NCBI GenBank assembly: GCA_050251195.1
Contig: JBFWNG010000003.1
Span: 124,001 to 188,000, forward strand
Reading direction: 5' to 3'
Length of the DNA stretch: 64,000 bases
Source: JBFWNG01 sp050251195
GTDB taxonomy: Bacteria; Bdellovibrionota_B; Oligoflexia; Oligoflexales; Oligoflexaceae
This document shows positions 17,739 through 27,152 of this stretch, in pieces. The notes under the pieces were generated by a model. It had not been told where the DNA came from. It searched no databases and was given only the letters and a program-made list of their open reading frames with translations. The stretch's first letter is position 1. Each line of letters begins with the position of its first letter. The position numbers were made by a program, and so were the translations under genes.

Positions 17739-18710
17739 TTAACGCAACCCTTTACCTTGGATTGTACCATTATGGACGCTTTTTTTGGTGCTGCCTTTTA
17801 CCGCGATAAAATCAAAGTTAGCGTTTGATCCGTTCACCGTTAATGTAAGGTATCCGAAGGAACTAAGACCAAAGCCGCCTACAGGATCGGCCTCGAGTGC
17901 TCGAAGGTCTCTGCCACCGCCGCCCGCGATCAAGAGCTTGGTTCCGTTCTCGGCTCCGGCATCTTCAAGGTGATGTTCGTGCGCAGCAAAGAACAAATCT
18001 ACTTTGCCGAGAATCGAGCTTTCCATCAATTTCTTGTTTGCCGACTCGAGTTCGCCTTTATGATGGCCGGAACTTCGGTAAGGGTGATGAGCGATCGCAA
18101 TGCTAAACTTACAGTTGCCGGTGTACTTGCTTTTTACGCCGCTAAACCATTTTTCCTGTTCGGGCTGGCTGTCGTTTGTATCGTAGGCAAAGAGACAAAT
18201 TCCAGGCGCGGGTTGCGCGTCATACCAAAGGTTGGGCATGATCACCTTTGGATTTTTCTTGGCGACATCAAGCCAAGGCTTAGGATCTCCTCGATAATCG
18301 TGGTTACCCAACGTTAGATACATAGGAAGATTTTGTCCGTTCATCAAGCCCTCGAAAGGCTTAAAGAACTTGCTCGTCAATTGTTTGTCGTCGGCGCTGT
18401 CGATGCCGCTGTCATAAATAACGTCGCCCGCAATCACCACAGCGTTACATTTCTCTGATTCCATGGCTTTGGCTACGTCATCTTGATCTGATTCACCAGA
18501 CCCCGTATCGCCCGTCATGCAAAATTTGAAGGTGCCCGCTGTCGTATTGCCTGTTCCGTTGCCGTTTGGATTCGGGTTGTTGCCGCCCGGCGTCGGACTG
18601 GGACTCTGAACAGGACGCTTCCTATTGCTGTCTTGATAGGTGTTTTGATCCTTGCAAGCGGCCCAGGTCAATAGAGCCGTAAGCACCGAAAAACTCAGTA
18701 TTTTTTTCAT
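17739..18710 (-). CDS. Calcineurin-like metallophosphoesterase lipoprotein
   Basis: A 323-residue lipoprotein. I start it at the ATG at 18710, which gives a leader ending LLTWAAC; the frame is open 68 codons further but without leader or Shine-Dalgarno. Metal-binding motifs occur in order: GDTGSG, VVIAGDVIYDSG, TLGNHDYRGD, AIAHHPYRSSGHH and FFAAHEHH, as in purple-acid-phosphatase-like enzymes. A Pro/Gly/Asn-rich linker of ~30 residues follows the lipid anchor. It probably hydrolyses phosphate esters in the periplasm or at the surface. It is 18 bp upstream of glpK, so the two may share a transcript. Confidence 0.85.
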   Translation of the reverse strand: MKKILSFSVLTALLTWAACKDQNTYQDSNRKRPVQSPSPTPGGNNPNPNGNGTGNTTAGTFKFCMTGDTGSGESDQDDVAKAMESEKCNAVVIAGDVIYDSGIDSADDKQLTSKFFKPFEGLMNGQNLPMYLTLGNHDYRGDPKPWLDVAKKNPKVIMPNLWYDAQPAPGICLFAYDTNDSQPEQEKWFSGVKSKYTGNCKFSIAIAHHPYRSSGHHKGELESANKKLMESSILGKVDLFFAAHEHHLEDAGAENGTKLLIAGGGGRDLRALEADPVGGFGLSSFGYLTLTVNGSNANFDFIAVKGSTKKSVHNGTIQGKGLR

Positions 18711-18780
18711 AAGCAATACCCTTAAATGCCGTCTGTAACGGCTTCCTATCGGCAGAACCGGGATTTTCCTTAAGAATAGC

Positions 18781-19842
18781 CTATATTTTATAAAAACTCG
18801 ACTGTTGATAGACGTCCTTGAGATCATAAAAGACGGACTTCGCGACTGCAAAAATTGGTACGGCCAGCAAAATACCCCAAAAACCAAAAAGATTTCCGCC
18901 GATAATGACGGCAATAATGGTTGTTAACGGGCGCAGACCCACTTTATTTCCAACGAGGCGAGGTGTGACAACGTAGGTTTCGAGGATTTGAATGATTCCA
19001 AAAAGGATGGCGATCTTTATGAATTGAGACGGCTCTGCCCCAGTTCCCAACGATACCAAGGATGATACGATAAGTCCGAACGAAGGGCCAACGAAGGGGA
19101 TGAAACTCAGAAGCCCTGTGAAAAAGCCAATGACAGCTCCAAACTTAACGTTGATCGCGAGCAAGCCAAGAATGTAAAGAGCGGACAGAATCACAACTAC
19201 CGTTCCCTGCCCCCGAATGAACCCGCTCAGCACGCGATTGACAGTGGCCAGAAACCGCTCTACATGCCCGAGCCAAGGCAGGGGAATAAGTGATTTGAAC
19301 TCTTGCGACAGCATTTCGTAATCGCAAATCACATAGAAGAAGAACAACGGAAACATGAGAATATTGAGCAACGTCAGAAAGAAGGCGACTATACTCGACA
19401 AAGCAGTTCTTACTCCGGACCCAAGCGGTTTCACCGCTTGCATATCAACATCTGACACGCCCTCTTTGATCATGTCCGTCAGAGATTCCTTGTCCAGGCT
19501 TACGTCTATGCCGACGCTCGCGAGCCAAGTCTCAAGTTTATGTGCAAGATTGAGAATGGTATCAGGAAGCGCCTGCATCATTTCGCGCAGGTCTCGCACG
19601 ATACTGGGAATCACGACGATCAATGTTGCCAAGAAAATTGTCGTAAGCAATGCGAAGACTCCGAGAGCAGCGTACTGACGCTTAATATTTCGTTTCTCGA
19701 GCCACTTAACTGTAGGAAAGAGGAGATAGGTAAATCCAAATGAGATCAGTAACGGGGTCAACGCGTCGCCCAAACCGATGACGGCGATAATGAGTAACAA
19801 AATGATAAACAAGGTCGCAAAAATTGTTTTTTTGTAGCTCAT
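18781..19842 (-). CDS. AI-2E family membrane transporter
   Basis: A 353-residue multi-spanning protein of the PF01594 family. I chose the ATG at 19842 because GGGGAG lies 7 bases upstream; the longer frame starts at 19878. There are about eight helices, with the family-typical region GAVIGFFTGLLSFIPFVGP and LRPLTTIIAVIIGGNLFGFWGILLAVP near the C-terminus. Members export autoinducer-2, sodium or other small solutes; the substrate here cannot be told. Transcribed alone or together with the downstream phosphoesterase. Confidence 0.88.
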   Translation of the reverse strand: MSYKKTIFATLFIILLLIIAVIGLGDALTPLLISFGFTYLLFPTVKWLEKRNIKRQYAALGVFALLTTIFLATLIVVIPSIVRDLREMMQALPDTILNLAHKLETWLASVGIDVSLDKESLTDMIKEGVSDVDMQAVKPLGSGVRTALSSIVAFFLTLLNILMFPLFFFYVICDYEMLSQEFKSLIPLPWLGHVERFLATVNRVLSGFIRGQGTVVVILSALYILGLLAINVKFGAVIGFFTGLLSFIPFVGPSFGLIVSSLVSLGTGAEPSQFIKIAILFGIIQILETYVVTPRLVGNKVGLRPLTTIIAVIIGGNLFGFWGILLAVPIFAVAKSVFYDLKDVYQQSSFYKI

Positions 19843-20110
19843 CAATTGGCTCCCCATCTGCTCAGCCTTGTTAATCATACCAGGTCCATTTCAAATCAGA
19901 CCAATATTTATATTTTTTTCTCATGGAAAAATATCTTCCTTTAAGAACGGTCGAAAACACCGCCTAACATCTGAAATGTCATCTGGTTTGCATAGATATC
20001 GGTGAGAACTTCGACTGGCCGGCCAAGCCTTCATGTCGCTTCACCGTGCAGCTAAATTGGAAGTAGAAAAAGGCGTGTTCAGAACTTTAAAATATTTCAA
20101 GGAGAGATTT

Positions 20111-20542
20111 ATGAAACTTCAACTACTAACCAGCGTGATGGCGGCTTTGATTTCAGCATCGGCTCTAGCTGAAAGAATTGAACCCACCATGATCGAGTGC
20201 CAAGGCACGACGAGCGACTTCACGATTCGTTACACGACTTCGTCAAAAGTCGGTAAGCCGACTCTATACACAGACGAGGCGGGAGCGCAAATGTTCACGA
20301 TGGACGTGAAGACGGTTGCTATTCCTCACGGGGTTCTGGCGTACAACACTTCGACGACCGAATCTAGGTTTGCGCCCGTATTTTCACTGATTGTGCCCCC
20401 GATTTCACTTCCGTCTGATACGGAGGCCGTTGAATTCGAAACGTTAGCGAGCAAGACGATACCAGCCGACCTTGAATCGCAGGTAGCTCAGCACAGCGAG
20501 TTTATCCCCGTCCGTTGCCAAGCCACCCTTGCTTTCTTCTAA
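20111..20542 (+). CDS. Small exported protein of unknown function
   Basis: A 143-residue protein with a standard Sec signal peptide (QLLTSVMAALISASALA, cut near residue 21). The start at 20111 follows AAGGAGA; the longer frame from 20033 is not supported. The mature part is about 120 residues, predicted beta-rich, with only two Cys (ECQGTT and RCQAT near the ends), which could form one disulfide. I recognise no family. It converges with the permease gene, 11 bp between stops. Confidence 0.7.
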   Translation: MKLQLLTSVMAALISASALAERIEPTMIECQGTTSDFTIRYTTSSKVGKPTLYTDEAGAQMFTMDVKTVAIPHGVLAYNTSTTESRFAPVFSLIVPPISLPSDTEAVEFETLASKTIPADLESQVAQHSEFIPVRCQATLAFF

Positions 20543-20553
20543 CCGCACAAACC

Positions 20554-21924
20554 TCAGTGGGCAGCGGCACCGCTGCCCTTCCCCTCTTTAACGTTAAGAT
20601 GGGTGAGTAACAGCGTTGCGGCTATGCCGAACACGATACCTATCCACGGATCGAACAGGGCAAGCACGATACCGATCATAAACGACACCCCTCTCTCGAT
20701 AGGCGTCTTCACAATGGCTTGACCTACGTAGGCACAAGCAAATGCCGTCAATCCTACAGCTAAGATTAACGCGATACCGAGCAGCGGCTTAACTAAAGTT
20801 ATGAGAGGCAACGTGAAATATATCACCGGAAGACCAAACAAATAAAACGAAGAAATACCGCTATAGATGGAATCCATTTTGTCACGGCCTTGCGCCCACT
20901 TGTTCACAATAATAACGTGCACACCTGTCCACAACACGCCCTGCGTCGGAAAAAACGGCGCGAAGATTGCCATCAACAAGTTACGTAGCGCGACGGAATA
21001 ATGGGTCCTCGTAACGTTAATGTCGATCTTTTCGTCGGGTCTCTTGTCCGCAACGCTTTCAATAACGGCGTCACCTGTAAGAATATCCCCAAACGACAGG
21101 ATGTAGGCGATCAACGCGAGGGGAAGCCCGCTGATAAACATGTCGACTGAGGGCCATCCGATGGAGAATGGGGACGCTTTATCCCAAAGAGCGCCGACCG
21201 GAGGAACCATAAATCCCCACTGTATGTCGAAATGGATTTCACCGAAGAGGGGGCCAATCAATCCCGCGAGTACAAAGCCCGGCAAGAATCCTAAATCGGC
21301 TATGATTCGAACAATTCTATAACGCTTCTTGAGTTCCGCTACAGGTTCGGAAAACGCGAGCAACAAACAAGTCACAATAGCAATGGTCGCGGAGATCGGC
21401 ATGGTTGCGAGCGCATTCTTGGCGTCTTTGAGGTCAAGTATCTTTAGAAACGCGGCTATCGCAGACCCGAGGATAATTCCGGATTTCAAGGTTCGCGGTA
21501 CCATGTTCACGAACCTTTTCCCCATTCCAGTGATTCCCAGTAAGAACATGACCGCTGCGAAATCCAAGCTGATAGCGGTCATGGCCTGAAATCGCATCTC
21601 TGGGGTTGTAAACTGGTCGGAGAGAACCCACGCAAAAATAAACGGAAGCGTGGGCGTGATCCAACCCGCGGCGTAAGGTTCGCCGCAAAAGATCGGACCA
21701 AAGTTAATTAGCGCCGAATGGATGGCAGCCGCGGCGACCGCCTCCTCAAAAGTAAGACCAAAAGAGTTCATCATAACGGGGGTCAAGGCCATGCTTGTCG
21801 CCGCGCAAATGAAAATTCCTTGGAAAAGCTCAGGCCACGCGGGCTTGGTATGGATAAACGGGATTCGGAGGGTAAAGGGCCCCCATCGTAATCCCGGTTG
21901 AATTTCGCCTGCTTTTCTCTGCAT
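20554..21924 (-). CDS. Polytopic membrane permease, nucleobase-symporter-like
   Basis: A 456-residue protein with about 12 hydrophobic segments. GDILTGDAVIESVADKRPDE sits between helices and FFPTQGVLWTGVHVIIVN follows, reminiscent of xanthine/uracil or related NCS2-type permeases with the SLC26/UraA fold. Family assignment is tentative, and I cannot name the substrate. The gene stands alone between a convergent small gene and a divergent hydrolase operon. Confidence 0.6.
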   Translation of the reverse strand: MQRKAGEIQPGLRWGPFTLRIPFIHTKPAWPELFQGIFICAATSMALTPVMMNSFGLTFEEAVAAAAIHSALINFGPIFCGEPYAAGWITPTLPFIFAWVLSDQFTTPEMRFQAMTAISLDFAAVMFLLGITGMGKRFVNMVPRTLKSGIILGSAIAAFLKILDLKDAKNALATMPISATIAIVTCLLLAFSEPVAELKKRYRIVRIIADLGFLPGFVLAGLIGPLFGEIHFDIQWGFMVPPVGALWDKASPFSIGWPSVDMFISGLPLALIAYILSFGDILTGDAVIESVADKRPDEKIDINVTRTHYSVALRNLLMAIFAPFFPTQGVLWTGVHVIIVNKWAQGRDKMDSIYSGISSFYLFGLPVIYFTLPLITLVKPLLGIALILAVGLTAFACAYVGQAIVKTPIERGVSFMIGIVLALFDPWIGIVFGIAATLLLTHLNVKEGKGSGAAAH

Positions 21925-22127
21925 AAAACCGCCTGTATTTATTGGTTAAAGTGGTATGGAAACCCTTCCATACTACAGATTGTCGCTTAAGACAACGGCT
22001 CGATGGGGGGTGAATTTTTGTTCTCATCAAATTATTTTTCGAATCTCGTCCTGTCCACTAAAGATGCGTTTTGACTCCAGTGATTTCTTTAGGTAAAAGA
22101 TATGTCCCGACTATAAGAGAGAATGAC

Positions 22128-22943
22128 ATGACATCGAAGTTTTTTAAAACGAAAAGGACGAATTCTATCCGCGCTGAGATAGAAGGCGAGGGATATCCCG
22201 TGCTATGTCTTTCTGGCGTTGCGTGTAGCAACTATAACTTTCATGACCTGCGAAACGACCTCAAGGACAAGTATCAACTTGTCCTTGTTGATAATAGGGG
22301 TACTGGAAAATCCGACGCGCTTGAAGGCGACTATTCGCTCAACGATATGGCGGCAGACGGTATTGAAATTATGGAGCAGCTTGGCCATAAGCAATACGGC
22401 GTTATTGGTATAAGCATGGGCGGCTACATTGCCCAACTCGTTACTCTCGCTGCGCCCACCCGAGTAAAATCCTTAGCGTTGATCTCGACGTGTTCTGGCG
22501 GAGATGTTTTCGTAAAACCATGGGGGCGATCCGAAGCAGAATTGATCGAGAGTTACCAACTCGACATCAAGGAACGCAACAAACGATTCGTCGCGGCATT
22601 TGTTCACCAGCCGCTGAAGATTTCCAATCCCAAACGGTTTCAGGAAATTTCAGACCTGCGCGAACAAAATCAAGAATCGTTGCAAACCGCAGTCATTCAC
22701 TTTCGGGCAATCGATCAGTTCCTAGAGACTCCGATTCCCATTCAAACAATCTCGTGCCCAACGGTCGTCATTACAGGAGCCGATGACAAACTTATCAATC
22801 CGGTAAACTCCGGCCTGTTGGCTAACATGATTCCTAACGCGAAATTACATGTGATCAAGGAAGCGAATCATCTCGTTTACTTTGAGAAGCATGTGGAGAT
22901 CGCTAATCATATTAAGAACTTTTTTAAAACTTCGCTAAAGTAA
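22128..22943 (+). CDS. Alpha/beta hydrolase
   Basis: A 271-residue hydrolase. I place the start at the ATG at 22128 (MTSKFFKTKR), although the Shine-Dalgarno is weak and an upstream frame opens at 22071. The catalytic triad is clear: nucleophile elbow GISMGG with Ser96, Asp219 or Asp220 in ITGADDKL, and His248 in EANHLVYF. VDNRGTGKSD is the usual oxyanion-side loop. It may be an esterase, lactonase or C-C hydrolase. It is followed after 21 bp by an alcohol dehydrogenase and then an aldehyde dehydrogenase, which suggests a short pathway that cleaves an ester and oxidises the released alcohol to an acid. Confidence 0.85.
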   Translation: MTSKFFKTKRTNSIRAEIEGEGYPVLCLSGVACSNYNFHDLRNDLKDKYQLVLVDNRGTGKSDALEGDYSLNDMAADGIEIMEQLGHKQYGVIGISMGGYIAQLVTLAAPTRVKSLALISTCSGGDVFVKPWGRSEAELIESYQLDIKERNKRFVAAFVHQPLKISNPKRFQEISDLREQNQESLQTAVIHFRAIDQFLETPIPIQTISCPTVVITGADDKLINPVNSGLLANMIPNAKLHVIKEANHLVYFEKHVEIANHIKNFFKTSLK

Positions 22944-22964
22944 TCATCAAAGAAGAGGGTAGAG

Positions 22965-24098
22965 ATGAAGGCTAGATCGGCAATTTTACATCAAATGGGT
23001 GCGAAGCCCCCATACAAGCAAAGCAAACCGCTGAAGGTTGAGGAGATTGAACTCGAAGGTCCGGGTGAAGGCGAAGTTCTTGTCGAAGTACGAGCTTCGG
23101 GCCTTTGTCACTCTGACCTTTCTGTCATCAACGGGAACCGACCCCGTCCAACTCCCATGGCGCTCGGACACGAGTCTGCGGGCATCGTTCGCGAAGTCGG
23201 CGTTGGCGTCCGAAACCTTAGTGTGGGCGACCACGTCGTCATGGTTTTCGTTCCAAGCTGCGGCGAATGCATGCCGTGTGTTGACGCTCGGCCGGCTCTT
23301 TGTGAACCAGGGGCTGTGGCAAACGGCAAAGGCACTCTGCTTTCGGGAAATCGTCGCATTAAGCTGAACGGTGAATATGTTAACCACCATATCGGCGTTT
23401 CAGCATTTTCTGATTACGTTGTTGTTTCCAGTCGTTCTCTTGTACGGATTGAAAAGGATCTACCATTTGACATCGCCGCCTTGTTTGGCTGCGCCGTGCT
23501 AACGGGTGTAGGGGCCGTTATCAACACGGCAAAGGCAACGCCAGGTTCTACTGTTGGCGTTATTGGTCTTGGCGGCATCGGTCTCAACTCAATTCTTGCG
23601 GCGGACGCTATAGGCGCTACCCGCATCGTCGCCATTGATCTCCTTGACGACAAGCTCGAGTTTTCTAAATCTCTTGGCGCAACGGACGCTTACAACGCGG
23701 CTACAGATCGCCTGGTCGAAAGAGTTAAAGATGAGACCAAAGGCGGACTTGACTTTGTTATGGAAACCGCCGGCTCGGTAAAAGCGCTTGAGCTTGCCTA
23801 TAACATTACAAAAAGGGGCGGCACTACCGTCACCGCGGGTCTAGCTCATCCGTCGCACAATCTCTCCATTCAACAGGTGAGCTTAGTTGCTGAAGAGCGC
23901 ACTCTAAAAGGAAGCTACATTGGCAGCTGCGTGCCCAAGCGCGACGTTCCCAAATATATAGAGCTTTACAAAAGAGGAAAGCTGCCGGTAAATAAACTTA
24001 TGTCAGGTACTATCGGGTTTGATCAGCTTAACGAAGCCTTTGACGTCCTTGACTCTGGCCACACCATGCGCCAGGTATTGTTGCCCCACGGTAAATAA
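22965..24098 (+). CDS. Zinc-dependent alcohol dehydrogenase (class III-like)
   Basis: A 377-residue medium-chain dehydrogenase. Catalytic zinc ligands lie in SGLCHSDL and LGHESAG. The structural zinc is bound by the four Cys of CGECMPCVDARPALC. The Rossmann glycine motif is GVIGLGGIGLNS. The four-Cys lobe and length fit class III/long-chain alcohol dehydrogenases. It oxidises alcohols to aldehydes with NAD(P)+. It lies between the alpha/beta hydrolase (21 bp) and the aldehyde dehydrogenase (11 bp) in one operon. Confidence 0.9.
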   Translation: MKARSAILHQMGAKPPYKQSKPLKVEEIELEGPGEGEVLVEVRASGLCHSDLSVINGNRPRPTPMALGHESAGIVREVGVGVRNLSVGDHVVMVFVPSCGECMPCVDARPALCEPGAVANGKGTLLSGNRRIKLNGEYVNHHIGVSAFSDYVVVSSRSLVRIEKDLPFDIAALFGCAVLTGVGAVINTAKATPGSTVGVIGLGGIGLNSILAADAIGATRIVAIDLLDDKLEFSKSLGATDAYNAATDRLVERVKDETKGGLDFVMETAGSVKALELAYNITKRGGTTVTAGLAHPSHNLSIQQVSLVAEERTLKGSYIGSCVPKRDVPKYIELYKRGKLPVNKLMSGTIGFDQLNEAFDVLDSGHTMRQVLLPHGK

Positions 24099-24109
24099 GG
24101 AAATACGCT

Positions 24110-25546
24110 ATGAACTATACTTCTATCTTAAAACAAAAAAGCTTTGTCTGCGGCGAATGGCTCACCGGATCGTCGGAACAACTCGAAGTTAAAAACAAAT
24201 ACACCGGCGAAACTATCGCAAAGGTACCCTTCGGGACCGCTGAGGACATGGAGAAGGCGATTACCGGGGCGACTAAAGCGATAACGACGCTCAAGTCTTG
24301 GTCTCAAGAACAACGGTCTGATGCGCTTCGAAAACTCAAGAACGCTCTCGAGCAACAAAAAGAGAAATTTATTGATCTGATTATTGCCGAATCAGGAAAA
24401 CCGCGAGGCTACGCACAAGCGGAAATCGCACGCTGCTTGGCGACTCTCGCCATTGCCTCGGAAGAAGCTATGCGTTTTGACGGCGAAGTTGTACCCATCG
24501 ACTTCGGCGCGGGCAAAGGCAGACACGGCTATACCAAGAAATTTCCTGTTGGCCCTATCGCTTGCATTTCACCGTTTAACTTCCCGCTGAATTTGGCCTT
24601 GCACAAGATCGCTCCGGCTATTGCTGTCGGCGCGTCCGTCGTCCTGAAGCCATCCCCCTTTGCACCGCTGACCGCGTTGGCGTTCGCCGGCCTCCTCAAG
24701 GAAACCGATCTTCCTCCAGGCGCCGTTAACATCCTCGTGTGTAAAAGCGAAGTCGCCCAGGCCATGATCACCGATCCGCGTATGAAAATGCTTTCCTTCA
24801 CAGGAAGTCCGCAAGTCGGATGGCATCTTAAGAGCATCGCCGGCCATAAGAAGGTTACATTGGAACTTGGCGGCAATGCGGCTGTCATCGTCGACGAATC
24901 TTCTGACTACAACGCCGCCGCAAAACTCGTGGCTACAGGAACTTACCTGTATGCGGGCCAAGTCTGCATTTCGACGCAGCGCATCCTTGTCGCCGACACT
25001 ATCTACGACAAGTTTGTGGCGACACTGCGCAAAGAAATCCAAGAGATCAAATGCGGTGACCCCGCGCTTGACGGTGTTATCTGCGGACCAATGATTAATA
25101 AAGATCACCTTCGTCGAATCGAAAGCTGGGTGAACGAAGCCGTTACCCAAGGCGCTGAAGTTTTGGCGGGCGGTACTGTTCTGAGCGAAGCAAACAACGT
25201 CTACGCACCAACGCTTCTTACGAAAACCAAACCCAGCATGAAAGTCGTCTGCGACGAAGTTTTCGCTCCCGTTGGCGTGATCGAAAAGTTCCGCACAATC
25301 GACGAAGCGATTCACCAAGTGAACGACAGCAAGTTCGGTCTTCAATGCGGCGTTTTCACCAACCGTATCGACGTGATGAAAAAGACATTCACAGAGATCG
25401 AGGTTGGGGGCGTTATGATCAACAACGTTCCGGGATTCCGACTGGACAACATGCCATACGGCGGCGTTAAGGACTCTGGCTTAGGCCGAGAGGGCATTAA
25501 GTACGCCATGGAAGACATGACGGAAACCAGGATCTTGATCTACTAA
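24110..25546 (+). CDS. NAD(P)+-dependent aldehyde dehydrogenase
   Basis: A 478-residue ALDH-superfamily enzyme of standard length. Key elements: CISPFNFPLN (cofactor region), FTGSPQVG, catalytic Glu in LELGGN, nucleophile Cys in GQVCIS, and the C-terminal PYGGVKDSGLGREG. It oxidises the aldehyde made by the upstream alcohol dehydrogenase, 11 bp away. Substrate range is not visible; the sequence resembles the lactaldehyde/general aldehyde dehydrogenase group. A strong hairpin follows the stop. Confidence 0.92.
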   Translation: MNYTSILKQKSFVCGEWLTGSSEQLEVKNKYTGETIAKVPFGTAEDMEKAITGATKAITTLKSWSQEQRSDALRKLKNALEQQKEKFIDLIIAESGKPRGYAQAEIARCLATLAIASEEAMRFDGEVVPIDFGAGKGRHGYTKKFPVGPIACISPFNFPLNLALHKIAPAIAVGASVVLKPSPFAPLTALAFAGLLKETDLPPGAVNILVCKSEVAQAMITDPRMKMLSFTGSPQVGWHLKSIAGHKKVTLELGGNAAVIVDESSDYNAAAKLVATGTYLYAGQVCISTQRILVADTIYDKFVATLRKEIQEIKCGDPALDGVICGPMINKDHLRRIESWVNEAVTQGAEVLAGGTVLSEANNVYAPTLLTKTKPSMKVVCDEVFAPVGVIEKFRTIDEAIHQVNDSKFGLQCGVFTNRIDVMKKTFTEIEVGGVMINNVPGFRLDNMPYGGVKDSGLGREGIKYAMEDMTETRILIY

Positions 25547-25563
25547 GATCCCACCAAGAAATC

Positions 25564-25615
25564 ATACCGGCAGGCGGTGTCAAAATGACCTAGACTCCCC
25601 TGCCGGTATATTTTT
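25564..25615 (+). terminator. Terminator of the hydrolase-ADH-ALDH operon
   Basis: ATACCGGCAGG (25564-25574) pairs with CCTGCCGGTAT (25599-25609) around a 24-base loop and is followed by ATTTTT. This fits a rho-independent terminator 18 bp after the aldehyde dehydrogenase stop. Confidence 0.8.
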
Positions 25616-25717
25616 GTACCCGCCGTTTTTAGCCCAACCATTTGTTTTGTCATGATATTTTGTTCGGCACATTCTTTGCTCAAGGTTCTCATAGAACGTG
25701 TAACAAAGGGGACACTT

Positions 25718-26671
25718 ATGAAACGGGCCACACAACTTTTAGCAACAAGCCTTGTAGCAATCTTGGGATTAACCGCACCGGCGTTCGCACAGCGCCAAGA
25801 CAATCGCGACCACGAGCGTGATGACCGCGGCGACAGAGATCGTGACGACGGAGATCGTGATCGTGACGACAGAGATCGTGACAGAGATCGTGATCGTGGC
25901 CTCGAAGTTTTGATCGACAGCACGCTGACACTCGATTTTGACGACATGGTCTTCACAGGTGAAAACGTTCTGCGCCTCAAAGAAGAAATGATTGCGCAGC
26001 ATGACCTTAGCCCCCGCAACCTAAAAATCAAAAAAATAAAATTAATAGCTAAATCAGAAAACGGCTTAGGAACTGCTGTTCTACGCATCGGCTCCCTCGA
26101 CTCCGTATCAAAAATCATCGAAGGCACGCCACTTGAATTTCCTGGTGACGACGACTATGATTCCGTTTCGATTGAGAACCCTAATCGTCGCAACGGTAGC
26201 GAAGGCGCCTGGCAAATCCTTCTTTCCGGCAACATCAAAGTCGAAAAAGTAAAACTGACCTTCGACCTGGAAGAACGGGATATAAAAGTCGATATGCTCG
26301 GCAAACGTTACACAGGTAGCAGCATCCTCCCGTTGAAACGAATCCTCGAAGACGAAGGCGTCAACGTTCAAGCGTTTGTTTTGAAATCCGTTAAGATCAA
26401 AGCAAAGTCAGCCGACGGTCTTGGACGAGCGCGTTTAAAAGTAAACGACGAGGTTTCCGACTCCGAAAAGATCAAAGGCAACCCTTTGGACTTCAACGTA
26501 GACCTTCCTCGAACCTACAACAGCGTAGATTTCGACAACCCTCAGGGCGACTTGGTAACCGGCGGTGGCGTATGGCAACTCGTCATGCAAGGCGACATCA
26601 AGATCTCTAAAATCGAAATCGAACTCGTGAAGAAGTTTGACAGAGAAGGCGGCGGAAGCCGAAGAGACTAA
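25718..26671 (+). CDS. Exported two-domain protein with an Arg-Asp repeat tract
   Basis: A 317-residue protein. The start at 25718 gives a signal peptide (QLLATSLVAILGLTAPAFA) and has AGGGGAC upstream. Directly after the cleavage site comes a tract of Arg-Asp dipeptides (residues ~28-60). Two homologous domains of ~90 residues follow: the first contains IKKIKLIAKSENGLGTAVLR and ends GAWQILLSGNIKVEKVKLTF, the second VKIKAKSADGLGRARLKV and GVWQLVMQGDIKISKIEIEL. This is an internal duplication. I recognise no known family. A charged tether plus twin beta domains suggests a periplasmic or surface structural or binding role. A terminator follows. Confidence 0.8.
   Translation: MKRATQLLATSLVAILGLTAPAFAQRQDNRDHERDDRGDRDRDDGDRDRDDRDRDRDRDRGLEVLIDSTLTLDFDDMVFTGENVLRLKEEMIAQHDLSPRNLKIKKIKLIAKSENGLGTAVLRIGSLDSVSKIIEGTPLEFPGDDDYDSVSIENPNRRNGSEGAWQILLSGNIKVEKVKLTFDLEERDIKVDMLGKRYTGSSILPLKRILEDEGVNVQAFVLKSVKIKAKSADGLGRARLKVNDEVSDSEKIKGNPLDFNVDLPRTYNSVDFDNPQGDLVTGGGVWQLVMQGDIKISKIEIELVKKFDREGGGSRRD
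25799..25897 (+). repeat. Imperfect 6-bp repeat coding the Arg-Asp tract
   Basis: About 99 bp of GATCGTGAC/GATCGTGAT/GACAGA units encode alternating Asp and Arg. The period of 6 bp makes slippage in multiples of two codons possible without a frameshift, so the tract length may vary between strains. It also creates a long antisense frame rich in Ser-Arg that is not a gene. Confidence 0.8.
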
Positions 26672-26693
26672 GACAGGCAAATATTTATCAATC

Positions 26694-26717
26694 GGGCCGG
26701 TTATCCGGCCCTTTTTT
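26694..26717 (+). terminator. Rho-independent terminator after the Arg-Asp-tract gene
   Basis: GGGCCGG-TTAT-CCGGCCC followed by TTTTTT: a perfect 7-bp GC stem, tetraloop and U-tract, 22 bp after the stop codon. Confidence 0.95.
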
Positions 26718-27152
26718 GTCTACAAAATCTATTCTACCACCATTATATGGGTACTATGCGAGTATATTTCGCAAAGGACTTACCTCACTCATCGAGTCTT
26801 TGCATTAGGACAGCGCGAAAGCGCCGCCGAATAGTTATGGTCTTACGCAGGTGGGTGTGGCCATAAGCTACCCTAAAAGAGACGAAAGAGATCTTCTGTT
26901 TGATACCAATTGGCGAGGTATGAAAGAATGTTTAGTTACCTTTAACATCAATTAAAAAGTCATTTGTTTTCAATGGATTATGACGTAATAAAGCGGGGAA
27001 TTTTACGAATCCTTCAAGCGGCCGCAACATAAAAATCTTACAAGAAATTGAGCGCTCAAACGTCCCATGACACCTAATCTTTGGCTTGGATATATACCCC
27101 TTAGACCGAAGATGCTAAAATTTATAAATTACTTAACAGATTTGGAGTTAGT
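26718..27152. other. Gene-free intergenic stretch with one 12-bp palindrome
   Basis: No convincing coding frame: short frames here lack Shine-Dalgarno sequences and family-like content. TTGAGCGCTCAA at 27048-27059 is a perfect 12-bp palindrome about 94 bp before the next gene and could be an operator for it. I see no tRNA or recognisable structured RNA. Confidence 0.5.

Noticed and set aside
24569..25345. 258-codon minus-strand frame inside the aldehyde dehydrogenase gene
   Set aside because: It overlaps a complete, motif-rich ALDH frame and has no family features.
25543..26127. 194-codon minus-strand frame rich in Ser-Arg
   Set aside because: It is the mirror of the Arg-Asp repeat tract of the plus-strand gene, has no Shine-Dalgarno and overlaps the ALDH terminator.
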